From the NCBI GenBank assembly GCA_038106185.1, contig JAYODE010000004.1, positions 1 through 64,000 on the forward strand: a DNA stretch of 64,000 nt, in the 5' to 3' direction. This DNA comes from UBA4582 sp038106185. Its GTDB lineage: Bacteria; Pseudomonadota; Gammaproteobacteria; Pseudomonadales; Azotimanducaceae. A program made the translations under genes and the position numbers. Of the stretch, positions 9,099 to 17,705 are shown one piece after another. The notes beneath the pieces are model-generated. The model did no database searches. It had not been told where the DNA came from and was given only the letters and a program-made list of their open reading frames with translations. Position 1 is the first letter of the stretch. The number at the start of each line of letters is the position of its first letter.

Positions 9099-9129
9099 CC
9101 GGCACTGAGCGCGAGTGCCGGCTTTTCTT
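9099..9129 (+). terminator. Rho-independent terminator
   Basis: A perfect 8-bp GC-rich stem, ccggcact at 9099-9106 and agtgccgg at 9114-9121, encloses a 7-nt loop. It is followed on the plus strand by cttttctt. It lies about 125 nt after the holin-family gene and before the zinc-ribbon gene. Confidence 0.8.
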
Positions 9130-9186
9130 GTGTCTGGCTAACTGAAGCGATTACCATGCGCTATCTACGCGAAACTGCGATCAAGA

Positions 9187-10281
9187 ATGAAATCCTTTAA
9201 TTGTCAGTGCTGTGGCCGTCCTGTCTATTTCGAGAATGACCGCTGCTTAAGCTGTGGCAGCCAGCTGGGTTACCTGCCAGATGAACACAACCTGATCGCG
9301 CTGCAAGTCCAGGTAGACGGCCTGTTATACCCTGCAGCCAGCAACCAACGCAGTGCCAGTTACCGACGCTGTCAGAATGCCGTGACATGGAACGCTTGCA
9401 ACTGGCTCGTCCCGGCTGACAGCCCGAACACCTATTGTCGTTCTTGCAGCCTGAACGAGATAGTGCCCGATCTCACCGTTGCCGCCAACGTACCCTTGTG
9501 GATCAAGCTCGAACAGGGCAAACGTCGGCTTCTGTACAGTCTGCTGAGACTGGGTCTGCCCGTTGTCAGCAAGAAAATGAACCCCAAGAAGGGCTTGGCT
9601 TTTCGCTTTTTGAAAGATATCGGCGCCAGCTTCAGAGAAAGCCAGCGGGTTCTCACAGGCCACTCAAAAGGTATCATTACCATCAACCTGGCAGAAGCAG
9701 ATGACGCTGAACGCGAACGTCGGCGCCTCGACCTCAATGAAGTCTACCGCACTGTGCTTGGGCATTTTCGCCACGAAAGTGGCCATCATTATTGGCAGCA
9801 ACTGGTCGCCAACTCGGCCCACCTGGCAGAGTTTCGTGCACTATTTGGCAGTGAACAGGCAGATTATGATGCGGCTATCAGTCGCCACTACAGCCAAGGT
9901 CCAAGACAAGGGTGGGAGGCACAATACATCAGTGGCTATGCCAGCGCCCACCCTCTGGAAGACTGGGCCGAATCATGGGCGCATTTCATCACTATTGTCG
10001 ATTCTCTGGAGACAGCCACAGAGGCTGGAGTAGTCATCACCAGCAATTTGTCACGGCAGCTGTTTTCGCCACTGGATAGCTATTGGGCATCGACTTTTGA
10101 TGAACTGCTAGAGCAATGGTTGCCTCTCACCTACGCCATGAACAGTATCAACCGAAGCAGTGGTTATAGTGATCTGTACCCGTTTGTATTATCCAGTCCG
10201 GCCATCAATAAATTACGCTTCGTACTCAAAGTCGTCCGCCATGCTCGTTTTCAGACGCTCACTCCCAATCAACGCCAGTAA
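9187..10281 (+). CDS. Zinc-ribbon putative zinc metallopeptidase (Peptidase_Mx-like)
   Basis: This is a 364-residue cytoplasmic protein. The N-terminus is a Cys4 zinc ribbon (CQCCGRPVYFENDRCLSCG, residues 6-24), with further Cys pairs to about residue 95. Near residue 197 is HFRHESGHHYW, a metalloprotease-like HExGH motif, followed by DYDAAISRHYSQG and the acidic HPLEDWAESWAHF that may supply a third ligand. This arrangement fits the putative zinc-binding metallopeptidase family seen in many proteobacteria. Proteolysis is predicted, not shown. It is followed after 99 bp by tesB. Confidence 0.75.
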   Translation: MKSFNCQCCGRPVYFENDRCLSCGSQLGYLPDEHNLIALQVQVDGLLYPAASNQRSASYRRCQNAVTWNACNWLVPADSPNTYCRSCSLNEIVPDLTVAANVPLWIKLEQGKRRLLYSLLRLGLPVVSKKMNPKKGLAFRFLKDIGASFRESQRVLTGHSKGIITINLAEADDAERERRRLDLNEVYRTVLGHFRHESGHHYWQQLVANSAHLAEFRALFGSEQADYDAAISRHYSQGPRQGWEAQYISGYASAHPLEDWAESWAHFITIVDSLETATEAGVVITSNLSRQLFSPLDSYWASTFDELLEQWLPLTYAMNSINRSSGYSDLYPFVLSSPAINKLRFVLKVVRHARFQTLTPNQRQ

Positions 10282-10380
10282 CTGGGCGTCATCGACTTGA
10301 TTGATAGGGCTATTTGATCCTTGAGTTCGAAGCCACCAGGCAAAATACTCAACGGTCTCTTCATCAAGGAGTCACCCTCT

Positions 10381-11235
10381 GTGTCTATAAGAACAGCCAG
10401 CCTCATAGAGGTATTAACCCTCACACCAGGTGATCAGGCCGATCATTTTATCGGCAGTGCTGAAGCCTATGGCGTGGTCGGGATTTATGGAGGCCACTTT
10501 CTTGGCCAGGCGTTGGCTGCGGCCTTGGCAACGATTGAGCCGAACAAGCTCGCCCATTCACTTCATGCCTATTTTTTGCGCCCTGGCATTCCAGCAGAGC
10601 CTATCATCTATCAGGTTCATCGGCTGCGTGATGGTCGAGGATTTGCGACGCGCACCATCACGGCTTACCAGAAAGCACAGCCTGTGTTTCAAATGAGCGC
10701 ATCCTTTAAGGTGGCCGAGCCAGGTGATGAGCACCAGAAGACCATGCCTGAAGTGCCGTCCGCCGCCAGCCTCATGGAACGCCGGCAAGCTGCTGGTATA
10801 GAACCCTTTCGGTTTCCCATGACTGCCGATGGCCGAGTCGATATCGAGTGGGCCAGCGAGTCGTTTCTGCCAGCGCAATTTGTCACTGGCCGCGCGCCCT
10901 GCCTGCAGACTTGGATGCGGGCCAATGTACCGAAAGACATTGACACTCGACTCACTCAATGTGTGCTTGCGTTTCTTTCGGATGGAACCCTGATGTTTAA
11001 TGCGGTACTCCCCTACGGCATCCCCTTCCAAAGTCACCGTTTGACCTCATTGGATCAAGCCGTGTGGTTTCATCGACCTTGCAACGTGGCCGATTGGATG
11101 CTGTTCGACCAACGTAGTACCGCTGCGGCTGATTCACGAGGCATGAACGAGGGAGAAATCTATGGATCAGACGGTCAACTGGTTCTTACTGTCGCGCAAG
11201 AGTCCATGCTAAGACGTAACGTCGAATCGGCTTGA
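10381..11235 (+). CDS. tesB: Acyl-CoA thioesterase II
   Basis: This double-hotdog thioesterase hydrolyses acyl-CoA to free fatty acid and CoA. The N-terminal hotdog shows YGGHFLGQALAAALATI and HSLHAYFLRPG. The C-terminal hotdog shows LDQAVWFHRPCNVADWMLFDQRS and YGSDGQLVLTVAQESMLR, which line up with E. coli TesB. The GTG at 10381 gives 284 residues, the usual length, and is preceded nine bases upstream by a strong aaggag. An in-frame TTG at 10321 would add 20 residues of no family similarity. It is probably part of fatty-acid turnover with the crotonase. Confidence 0.9.
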   Translation: MSIRTASLIEVLTLTPGDQADHFIGSAEAYGVVGIYGGHFLGQALAAALATIEPNKLAHSLHAYFLRPGIPAEPIIYQVHRLRDGRGFATRTITAYQKAQPVFQMSASFKVAEPGDEHQKTMPEVPSAASLMERRQAAGIEPFRFPMTADGRVDIEWASESFLPAQFVTGRAPCLQTWMRANVPKDIDTRLTQCVLAFLSDGTLMFNAVLPYGIPFQSHRLTSLDQAVWFHRPCNVADWMLFDQRSTAAADSRGMNEGEIYGSDGQLVLTVAQESMLRRNVESA

Positions 11236-11311
11236 GGAGGTTATACTCACAACCTTGTTGGCAAAAACCCTTGGATTGAGCCGAACCTTTTTAACCCTGA
11301 GATCTTTTGAC

Positions 11312-11824
11312 ATGCGCTGGACACTCCTGCTTCTGCTCATCTCTAGCTGTTTTCTCTTTCAAGTTAAGGCAGCCACACCCACCCCTGACCAGCAATCTGT
11401 CATCAGCAGCTTCCTGGACGACTTTCATCGGGCGGCAGCCAATGCAGATTTTGATGGCTACTTCAGTCGATTCGCGACTGAGGGTATTTTCATGGGTACT
11501 GATGCCGGCGAACGCTGGACTGTATCGGCCTTCAAAGATTATGCCCGCGACAGTTTTTCTCGAGGCCAAGGCTGGACCTACCTGCCATTGGAGCGCCATA
11601 TCAATATCTCTGACCAGGGCGAGGTGGCCTGGTTCGACGAGATTCTGACCAACACTCGACTGGGGCGTTGTCGAGGAACCGGCGTTCTGACTAAGGTTGA
11701 TGGCGCCTGGAAAATCAGCCACTACAGCCTGACGCTGCTGATACCCAACAGTATCGCCGCTGCCGTCGGTGAACAAAGCCTGCGGGCGGATCTTGCCAAC
11801 CGCAGCCCTGACGAGGCACCTTAG
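11312..11824 (+). CDS. Exported SnoaL/NTF2-like protein
   Basis: From the ATG at 11312 this is a 170-residue protein with a clear signal peptide (MRWTLLLLLISSCFLFQVKA, cleavage after KA). An NTF2-like domain follows: FHRAAANADFDGYFSRFATEGIFMGTDAGERW, then a C-terminal sheet ending WKISHYSLTLLIPN. This matches the DUF4440/SnoaL_3 group of periplasmic proteins with a hydrophobic pocket. An earlier in-frame start at 11255 would bury the signal peptide and is rejected. The function is unknown. Confidence 0.75.
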   Translation: MRWTLLLLLISSCFLFQVKAATPTPDQQSVISSFLDDFHRAAANADFDGYFSRFATEGIFMGTDAGERWTVSAFKDYARDSFSRGQGWTYLPLERHINISDQGEVAWFDEILTNTRLGRCRGTGVLTKVDGAWKISHYSLTLLIPNSIAAAVGEQSLRADLANRSPDEAP

Positions 11825-11828
11825 ACCC

Positions 11829-12245
11829 ATGGTATCGGCCGCTGCTGGTCACCGCCCAGATGCCCCTTGCCCCTGTGGTCTACCTCATTCATTGCAGTAT
11901 TGCTGCGGTGCCATCATCGACAAAAGGACTACTGCGCTAACCGCTGAGGCCCTGATGAGATCACGCTATACCGCGTTTTTCTTGGCCAACTCGGACTATC
12001 TGCTTGCCACCTGGCACCCTTCAACCCGGCCCCCTGATTTGACATTTGACTTGGATCAACATTGGATCGGGCTAAAAATTATTGCCTGCAGAGAAGGCCA
12101 GGCCGATGACACGCAAGGTCAAGTCGAGTTTCTGGCACGGTACAAGATTCATGGCCGCGCCTATCGGCTGCACGAAACCAGTCGTTTTCTGCGTCTAGCC
12201 GAAGGCTGGCTCTACCTTGACGGTGATGTTCGAAATGAACGCTGA
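11829..12245 (+). CDS. ychJ: YchJ/UPF0225 family SEC-C protein
   Basis: This 138-residue protein starts with a zinc-binding SEC-C motif (CPCGLPHSLQYCCG, about residues 14-27). The YchJ core follows: ALMRSRYTAFFLANSDYLLATWHPSTRP, then the NTF2-like half with FLARYKIHGRAYRLHETSRF and GWLYLDGD. Unlike E. coli YchJ it has no second SEC-C motif at the C-terminus. The ATG at 11829 lies four bases after the upstream stop. The molecular role of the family is not known. Confidence 0.85.
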   Translation: MVSAAAGHRPDAPCPCGLPHSLQYCCGAIIDKRTTALTAEALMRSRYTAFFLANSDYLLATWHPSTRPPDLTFDLDQHWIGLKIIACREGQADDTQGQVEFLARYKIHGRAYRLHETSRFLRLAEGWLYLDGDVRNER

Positions 12246-12410
12246 AAAAGGCTTAACTGGCAGTCCTTTAGCCTGAGCCGGTTGACTGACGAACGCCATG
12301 CGTGACTTAATAGCCGCCTGTCTGTCGAGCAAGCGCCCTTGGTTGCCTCCTTTGTCCATTTGGCTGCCGAGTGCCACTCTCAGAACCGAACTCATGGAGA
12401 TACAAACGCT

Positions 12411-13064
12411 ATGCGAGTCAGTGAAGCCGTCGCCGAACGCAAATCAATCCGCGCCTTTCTGGACACACCTGTCGACCATCAGGTGCTGGCAGATCTGCTC
12501 ACCAAGGCTGCTCGCGCACCTTCAGGCGGGAATGTTCAGCCTTGGCGCGTCTACGTTGTTAACGGGCCGGCAATGGCACGCTTTCGAGATTTTCGCGATA
12601 CTGTCAAGACGGTTGAGACCCCGGCCTACGAAATTTATCCTCAGGGTTTGACTGAACCCTATCGCTCATCACGCTTTAAAGTCGGCGAAGACATGTACAA
12701 ATTGTTGGGCATTCCCCGAGAGGATCGTTCAGCTCGCGTTCGAAGGCTTATGGAAAACTACAATTTCTTTGGTGCACCGGCGGCGATATTCTGTTTCATA
12801 GACAGGCAGATGGGACCTCCACAATGGTCCGACCTGGGTATGTTTCTTCAGACCTTCATGCTGCTTGCAACTGAAGCCGGCCTGGATACCTGCGCTCAGG
12901 AAGCCTGGGCTGCGCGACCCAACTCCGTCGCCGAATTCGTCGGTGCACCGCCGGAGCAATTACTCTTCTGCGGCGTTGCAATTGGCTACAAAGACCCGGC
13001 GGCGGCGGTCAATACGCTGGTCTCAGATCGAGAACCCCTGGCTAATTTCGCAACCTTTTTGTAA
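12411..13064 (+). CDS. Nitroreductase family protein
   Basis: This is a 217-residue FMN-dependent NAD(P)H oxidoreductase fold. The FMN-phosphate motif ERKSIRAF opens the protein, ARAPSGGNVQPWRVYVV (about 38-54) is the conserved FMN-binding segment, and the C-terminal FCGVAIGYKDP is typical. The ATG at 12411 matches the family start, so the in-frame ATG at 12339 is discounted. Substrates of the family include nitroaromatics, quinones and enones; which applies here cannot be read from sequence. Confidence 0.88.
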   Translation: MRVSEAVAERKSIRAFLDTPVDHQVLADLLTKAARAPSGGNVQPWRVYVVNGPAMARFRDFRDTVKTVETPAYEIYPQGLTEPYRSSRFKVGEDMYKLLGIPREDRSARVRRLMENYNFFGAPAAIFCFIDRQMGPPQWSDLGMFLQTFMLLATEAGLDTCAQEAWAARPNSVAEFVGAPPEQLLFCGVAIGYKDPAAAVNTLVSDREPLANFATFL

Positions 13065-13289
13065 TTCAGTTGATTGAATATGTGTATTTACAGAATATAA
13101 AAGCAAGCGGGCAAGGCCGGCGTCCCGCCTGCTTGCCGTGCGCCGCTTCACTTCCTTGCCGATGCCAGCATAGCCTGCCTACGGGTAACCTTGGCTGATT
13201 GAATAACTTACTATCAGCCTGCGGCTTGCTGACGCCATGGTAAGGGCAGACACTGTAGAATGAGCACTGAATGGACTGAGAGGCCACCG

Positions 13290-13682
13290 ATGACTGAGGA
13301 TTTAATATCAACCACCTTTGAGATGGCTGCCGAGATTGGCGGCGACCTGGCGCCAGCAATCTATGCCAACTATTTCGCTCGTTGCCCTGGATCCCAGGCG
13401 CTCATGTCTCACATTGATGACATTGTTCGAGGCAAAATGCTTGAAGAGGTCTATCGTTTGCTCATGCTCAGCGACTATACCGGGGAGCAAGGGTATCTGA
13501 ATTTCGAGATGAAGAATCACAAGCTCGCCTACAGTGTTGAAGCCCACATGTATGGCAATTTATTGGCTGCCATTCTTGATACAGTGCGCAACGCTATCGG
13601 CGATCAGTGGCAGCCGTCTTTTGAGACGGCGTGGCAGCAACGAATCAATGACTTGACACTTGAAATCCAGCATCGCATCTAA
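13290..13682 (+). CDS. Single-domain globin-like haem protein
   Basis: This 130-residue protein looks like a globin without a reductase domain. Helix A/B (FEMAAEIGGDLAPAIYANYFARCPGS) is followed by an E-helix stretch (RGKMLEEVYRLLM), then NHKLAYSVEAHMYGNLLAAILDTV. There the first His (about residue 83) sits where the proximal haem ligand is in flavohaemoglobins, and the Y follows at the usual spacing. FETAWQQRINDL resembles the H helix. The ATG at 13290 has a gagagg ribosome-binding site; an upstream ATG at 13260 does not. The assignment is by pattern and moderately sure. Confidence 0.6.
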   Translation: MTEDLISTTFEMAAEIGGDLAPAIYANYFARCPGSQALMSHIDDIVRGKMLEEVYRLLMLSDYTGEQGYLNFEMKNHKLAYSVEAHMYGNLLAAILDTVRNAIGDQWQPSFETAWQQRINDLTLEIQHRI

Positions 13683-13743
13683 AGGATTCCACCATTGGGC
13701 GCGTCATGAGATTGGCAGTGTTGAACCCCTGCCGGCTCAGCGC

Positions 13744-14136
13744 CTATCTCGCAGTAAGCACCGGTTCGATTTCAATCATCGATCTTTGGTGATAACGACC
13801 CGAGAGCTTTGATAATAGATTCGTCAGGCGCATCTGCCAGCCGTACTTGTTCGTGAATGCTTTGTAAACCCGCTCGATCAATACAGCGTCAGTAACTAAC
13901 TTTGCGTTCCCAGCTAGCCAGTCGCTGTGCAGCAGCTTGCCACTGTAGTTACAGGCGGCGATTCTCACCTGGTGATTATTTCTTAAGCGTTTTACTTTCC
14001 CCGCATTCGCTGCTGAAAACACGTAATAGCGCCCCTCCAGCTCTGCGATCCAGACCGGTGTCCGGACTTCAGCACCATTCTTGCGATACGTCGCCAGGCT
14101 CACATAGCGTTCTGTCGACGGATTGAATGCAGTCAT
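13744..14136 (-). CDS. PPOX-class flavin/F420 split-barrel protein
   Basis: This 130-residue split-barrel protein of the pyridoxamine-phosphate-oxidase-like class has the conserved opening VSLATYRKNGAEVRTPVWIAELEGRYYVFS and the AGKVKRLRNNHQVRIAAC segment that builds the cofactor site. Such proteins are often annotated 'PPOX class F420-dependent', but in gammaproteobacteria the cofactor is uncertain (FMN, haem or none). It is convergent with the globin gene, with about 60 bp between. Confidence 0.8.
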   Translation of the reverse strand: MTAFNPSTERYVSLATYRKNGAEVRTPVWIAELEGRYYVFSAANAGKVKRLRNNHQVRIAACNYSGKLLHSDWLAGNAKLVTDAVLIERVYKAFTNKYGWQMRLTNLLSKLSGRYHQRSMIEIEPVLTAR

Positions 14137-14190
14137 CGTTTCCTCCTAAGCAATATTATCCGTTAACGAACAGTTGATGCCGCCTGCAGG

Positions 14191-14703
14191 TCACTGCGAC
14201 GGGTCAAAAACTGCCGAGCTGTCAGGTTCAGATAGCGCATCTGCTCGATACAGAAATTGGTAAACCGCCGTTTGCAAACGCTGGATTTTGCTGTCCAGAT
14301 CGATCGTTTCACCCATATAGCCAGGGACGTCACCGCACAGATGACGAATACGCAAGCTACAATCGAGATTTCGACACATCGAGTTGCCGATCGTCAACCG
14401 GCCATCGGTACCCTGGACTAGAGCGCTGAACATGGCGGTGCCATTGGTCCTGTGCACATAATTACACCAGCTACACATCTCATATCGGCGGCGGCGGCTC
14501 GTGGTCTGACTACGACGCAATACCAGACCACGCAGTTCACCATTAGCAAGCGGCATGACAAGGTAGCCCCTATGCCCCGCAGGATGAATCCAACCAAAGT
14601 ATTCCAGTACCGACCAGTCAACAGACGCCAAGTTGGGCACCACGGGCTTACGCTTTTCAAAAGGAAAAGCACCGCGCAACTGTTCCGCGTCAAGCGGCTG
14701 CAT
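14191..14703 (-). CDS. FBP-domain (FusB-like, EF-G-binding) zinc-finger protein
   Basis: This 170-residue protein has a Cys4 treble-clef: CSWC near residue 100 and CRNLDC near residue 135. The pattern MPLANGELRGLVLRRSQ, MCSWCNYVHRTNG, then MCRNLDCSLRIR matches the C-terminal domain family of elongation-factor-G-binding proteins (FBP_C), related to the FusB resistance proteins. EF-G binding is inferred from the family. It lies 54 bp upstream of the PPOX-class gene on the minus strand and may share its transcript. Confidence 0.75.
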   Translation of the reverse strand: MQPLDAEQLRGAFPFEKRKPVVPNLASVDWSVLEYFGWIHPAGHRGYLVMPLANGELRGLVLRRSQTTSRRRRYEMCSWCNYVHRTNGTAMFSALVQGTDGRLTIGNSMCRNLDCSLRIRHLCGDVPGYMGETIDLDSKIQRLQTAVYQFLYRADALSEPDSSAVFDPSQ

Positions 14704-14775
14704 TAAAAAGACGACTCACACATGGTGCTATGATACCGCAGACCACTGGTCGGTCGTCAAATCCACAGGGGGTTT

Positions 14776-14795
14776 GGCCTGCCGAGCGGCAGGCC
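14776..14795. terminator. Perfect short hairpin between comEA-like and FBP genes
   Basis: The arms ggcctgcc and ggcaggcc form an 8-bp perfect stem with a 4-nt loop (gagc). No T-tract follows on either strand, so intrinsic termination of the minus-strand comEA-like transcript is possible but unproven. Confidence 0.45.
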
Positions 14796-14838
14796 TATCC
14801 GATCCTTACATAGGCATATCGACGTGGTCGCGGGTGAA

Positions 14839-15159
14839 TTATTTCATTTTGTCATCCACACGAATACGCGCGGCGTTTTTCAGGAGAGTCCCTTCGCCAA
14901 TACCTTTTACCGCGGTGAGCTCCTCGGCTAAGTAAAATCGACCATGCTGCTCCCTGTAGGCGACAATGGCTCGCGCTTTCTCCACACCGACACCGACCAA
15001 TACGCTCGCGATCGTCTCCGCATCGGCGAGATTGATGTTGACCGACAGGCCCGCCTCTGCCATTGGCTCTGCGGCATTCGCCAGAGTCTCAGCAGCGGCC
15101 ACTTGGGCACCCACCAGCAGCGCCACACTCAACAATGCACCAATGATTCCTTTTTTCAT
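14839..15159 (-). CDS. ComEA-like helix-hairpin-helix DNA-binding exported protein
   Basis: From the ATG at 15159 this is a 106-residue protein with a signal peptide (MKKGIIGALLSVALLVGAQVAAAE). A tandem helix-hairpin-helix domain follows: VNINLADAETIASVLVGVGVEKARAIVAYREQHGRF and LTAVKGIGEGTLLKNAARIRV. This is the ComEA architecture, which binds incoming DNA in the periplasm during natural transformation. Many marine gammaproteobacteria carry such single-gene versions. A start at 15225 would precede the signal peptide and is rejected. Confidence 0.85.
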   Translation of the reverse strand: MKKGIIGALLSVALLVGAQVAAAETLANAAEPMAEAGLSVNINLADAETIASVLVGVGVEKARAIVAYREQHGRFYLAEELTAVKGIGEGTLLKNAARIRVDDKMK

Positions 15160-15377
15160 CACTGTCTCCTCGAGTTTATGTGAAATTATGTCACTCATCT
15201 TCCGTCTGTCTTGCCAAAGCGACATTACAAACCGAACAACTCGGTCGCAGTAAGTGATATCTGAATTCAGTGAAAGCCGTTGGAGTCGACAGCGGCAGAA
15301 AAGACCCGCCTTGGAACTTCCTGATTTAGCCAGGCATGCGCCTGTAACTTAGGGGACTCAACCGCAGCTGACAGTAA

Positions 15378-16553
15378 CTACTCGCCTTCCAGCCCAAATA
15401 TCGCCTGAATGGTGCCCCAGCTTTTACAGACCGGGCAGTGCCAGTGAAGCTTTTTGCCCTCGAAGCCACATTCGTGGCAGCGGTAGCCCGGCTTGTCTGC
15501 GACCAGGGCCTCGGCAAAGCTGCGAAGAATGGCGAGATTTTGTCTTGCGACTCCCTGCGTATTATCCATGTGCAGGTCGATCAGTTGACTCAGACCGCGA
15601 ACGGTTGGGTTATGCTTAAGATGATTGGCAATGTATTTAGCCATCGCCTCATCTCCTGACGCCGCACGGACGCTTCGCGCCAGCGTCAGCGCAATTGAAA
15701 TTGACGGGACCAGCTGCAGACACTGCTCGAGATAGTCTCGAACCTGGTGCGCCTGAGTCTCGTCCGCCTTAACTGCCTGTTGTAGCAGCGGTAAAGATTC
15801 AGGCACATAAACAGGATTCTGATCCTTGATTCGTTGAAGCGCTTTTATTGCCTCAGGATAGCGTTTTTCCTGAATCTCAATCTCTGCCAGGAGCAGACTG
15901 GTGCGGGCGTTTTTGGAGTCATGGCCAATGCCATCTCGAAGCGCTTGGCGAGCGGCCTCGACGTTCTTATCGTTGAGATAATTGCGGGCCAACTCACAGT
16001 AATAGTGCGATATCGCTTGCTCGTATTTGCTCGCCTCGTCACCGATAGCAAGTCGCTCACCAACGCTGATTGCCTTACGCCAGTCTTTTTCGCGCTCATA
16101 AAGCTCCAGAGTCAATACCAGACTTTCGCGACGTACCGCCCTCGAGTGCTGACCCAGTTCAAGCAGTAATTCTTCAGCCCTGTCCAGCAAACCCGCTAAC
16201 AAATAATCTCGGGCCAACTCAAGCTGAACGTTATCCATGACATCCTGCTCGAATGTCGCATGTTTTAGAATATTCTCATGCACAATCACCGCCTTCTCAA
16301 CGTCTCCACGACGTCGCAGAAGGCTGCCCAATGCCAGATGCGCATCCAGCGTGTCAGAGGTGACCACCAGATCCTGGATAAATCTCGCCACCGCGCGATC
16401 GGGCTCCTCGTTAAGCAGATAATTCAAACCAGCGTAGTGATCCAAGCCTACTGGCTCGGTTCGCTGCCATCGTTGCCGACGACCCAGCCACCAACCGCTG
16501 CCGACAGCTGCGACCACCAGCAGGTAGAGTTGCCAATTATCCATCATGAGCAT
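15378..16553 (-). CDS. lapB: Lipopolysaccharide assembly protein B
   Basis: This 391-residue protein is anchored by one N-terminal membrane helix (WQLYLLVVAAVGSGWWLGRR). Cytoplasmic TPR repeats follow, with a rubredoxin-like C-terminal metal knot, CHECGFEGKKLHWHCPVC. LapB (YciM) tunes LPS synthesis by presenting LpxC to FtsH. The opening DHYAGLNYLLNEEPDRAVARFI is characteristic. Three closely spaced ATGs are possible starts (16553, 16547, 16544). It normally sits directly behind lapA; here a 254-bp A-rich spacer with a 15-bp tandem repeat separates them. Confidence 0.93.
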   Translation of the reverse strand: MLMMDNWQLYLLVVAAVGSGWWLGRRQRWQRTEPVGLDHYAGLNYLLNEEPDRAVARFIQDLVVTSDTLDAHLALGSLLRRRGDVEKAVIVHENILKHATFEQDVMDNVQLELARDYLLAGLLDRAEELLLELGQHSRAVRRESLVLTLELYEREKDWRKAISVGERLAIGDEASKYEQAISHYYCELARNYLNDKNVEAARQALRDGIGHDSKNARTSLLLAEIEIQEKRYPEAIKALQRIKDQNPVYVPESLPLLQQAVKADETQAHQVRDYLEQCLQLVPSISIALTLARSVRAASGDEAMAKYIANHLKHNPTVRGLSQLIDLHMDNTQGVARQNLAILRSFAEALVADKPGYRCHECGFEGKKLHWHCPVCKSWGTIQAIFGLEGE

Positions 16554-16715
16554 CTTGCCTTAGGTTTTTTTACGTTTGTTGTATTCAGCTTTTACAGAGG
16601 GCCGTTAACAATACGCTGAGTATCTTGATGCTTGATCAACAGCGCCTGAAATAGCACCTGATGAAGAGCGCTTGATCAATAACTGAGGCTCAATAGTAGC
16701 AAATCCTGGCCAAAC

Positions 16716-16756
16716 AAAACTTACTCTTACAAAACTTACTCTTAGAAAACTTAGTC
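16716..16756. repeat. 15-bp tandem repeat in the lapA-lapB spacer
   Basis: The unit aaaacttactcttac (16716-16730) is repeated with one change at 16731-16745 and partly at 16746-16756. The spacer 16554-16807 is otherwise A-rich and holds no gene. Confidence 0.85.
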
Positions 16757-16807
16757 AAAACAAGCCAAACAAAAAAACCACATAAAATCTCAAAAAGCGC
16801 AGAGACT

Positions 16808-17116
16808 TTACTCTGGCGCTTTTCCAGCGGCCTGAACCTTTGACTGGTCAAGAGCCCCATAGGATGTCTTCGCCTCCTTTCTGGCTCTTCTAACATCCCT
16901 TCGCAGCCGAGTGTTGGTCAAAACATTAAGCAAAAGACCGAACCCCAGCCCCATCAGGAACGCGGAAAGCATCCACCAGGAAACCGGCCATTCAGGTGAT
17001 TTGAAATCAAGAAATGCCAGGGCAACAGATTGGCTGTTCTCTGACGCAGCCAAGAGGACGAGCATGAAGACCAGAAACAACAGCGAACGGAGTAACCACT
17101 TTTTGATTAACGACAT
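16808..17116 (-). CDS. lapA: LapA-domain inner-membrane protein
   Basis: From the ATG at 17116 (with agga eight bases upstream) this is a 102-residue protein. It has two membrane segments (LLRSLLFLVFMLVLLA and WWMLSAFLMGLGFGLLLNVL) and a basic cytoplasmic tail, the LapA/YciS pattern. It partners LapB in LPS regulation. It lies between ihfB and lapB as in related genomes. The longer frame to 17245 runs through repeat-rich spacer and is not supported. Confidence 0.85.
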   Translation of the reverse strand: MSLIKKWLLRSLLFLVFMLVLLAASENSQSVALAFLDFKSPEWPVSWWMLSAFLMGLGFGLLLNVLTNTRLRRDVRRARKEAKTSYGALDQSKVQAAGKAPE

Positions 17117-17295
17117 CGTCGAGGTCCTGGTTTCGAGCGACCCAGCCCAATGACTGAGATCTAGGTCTAGGTGGCGACATGCATAAACTGAGCGATGCGC
17201 TAATCTTGCACCGAGTCTGGATTTCAAGCAACCCGAGAAAACCAAGAACTACGCTAAGGCGAACCCGCCTATGGCGACCTCTTCTGAGCCAGATG

Positions 17296-17340
17296 CTTTT
17301 GAGCGAGAGACTTTTGAGCGAGACACTTTTGAGCGAGAAA
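17296..17340. repeat. 15-bp tandem repeat, three copies, between ihfB and lapA
   Basis: The unit cttttgagcgagaga occurs at 17296-17310, 17311-17325 and 17326-17340, with the last two bases varying. It lies just downstream of ihfB on the minus strand. Confidence 0.9.
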
Positions 17341-17384
17341 CTGACGGCAAAGGACCGGCTTGGGACTGAAAAGCCCATCATCCC

Positions 17385-17687
17385 TTAGGAAGATGGTTGC
17401 GTGAGGAGACTGAGATTGACCCGATCTTTCAAGTCTTTTCCAGGTTTGAAATGTGGCACGTACTTTCCGCTGAGTTCAACACTCTCACCGGTTTTAGGAT
17501 TGCGACCAAGCCGAGAGGGCCGATAGTGGAGGGAGAAACTGCCAAAGCCGCGAATCTCAATTCGATCGCCTTTTGCCAGTACCTCTGCCATCTGGTCCAA
17601 AATCAGCTTGACCGCCAACTCAACATCTTTGACGGACAGCTGGTTTTGGACTGAGGCTATCCTTTCTATCAGTTCCGACTTGGTCAT
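17385..17687 (-). CDS. ihfB: Integration host factor subunit beta
   Basis: This 100-residue DNA-bending protein of the HU/IHF family starts MTKSELIERIA. It carries GDRIEIRGFGSFSLHYRPSRLGRNPKTGESV, whose beta arm enters the minor groove, and ends with FKPGKDLKDRVN. These are the beta-subunit hallmarks. It lies 18 bp behind rpsA on the same strand, the classical rpsA-ihfB arrangement. The alpha subunit is not in the window. Confidence 0.95.
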   Translation of the reverse strand: MTKSELIERIASVQNQLSVKDVELAVKLILDQMAEVLAKGDRIEIRGFGSFSLHYRPSRLGRNPKTGESVELSGKYVPHFKPGKDLKDRVNLSLLTQPSS

Positions 17688-17705
17688 CCTGTGTGACGCC
17701 CCGCC

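Noticed and set aside
13100..13150. GC-rich imperfect hairpin downstream of the nitroreductase gene
   Set aside because: The stem needs several bulges and no T-tract follows, so it is not called a terminator.
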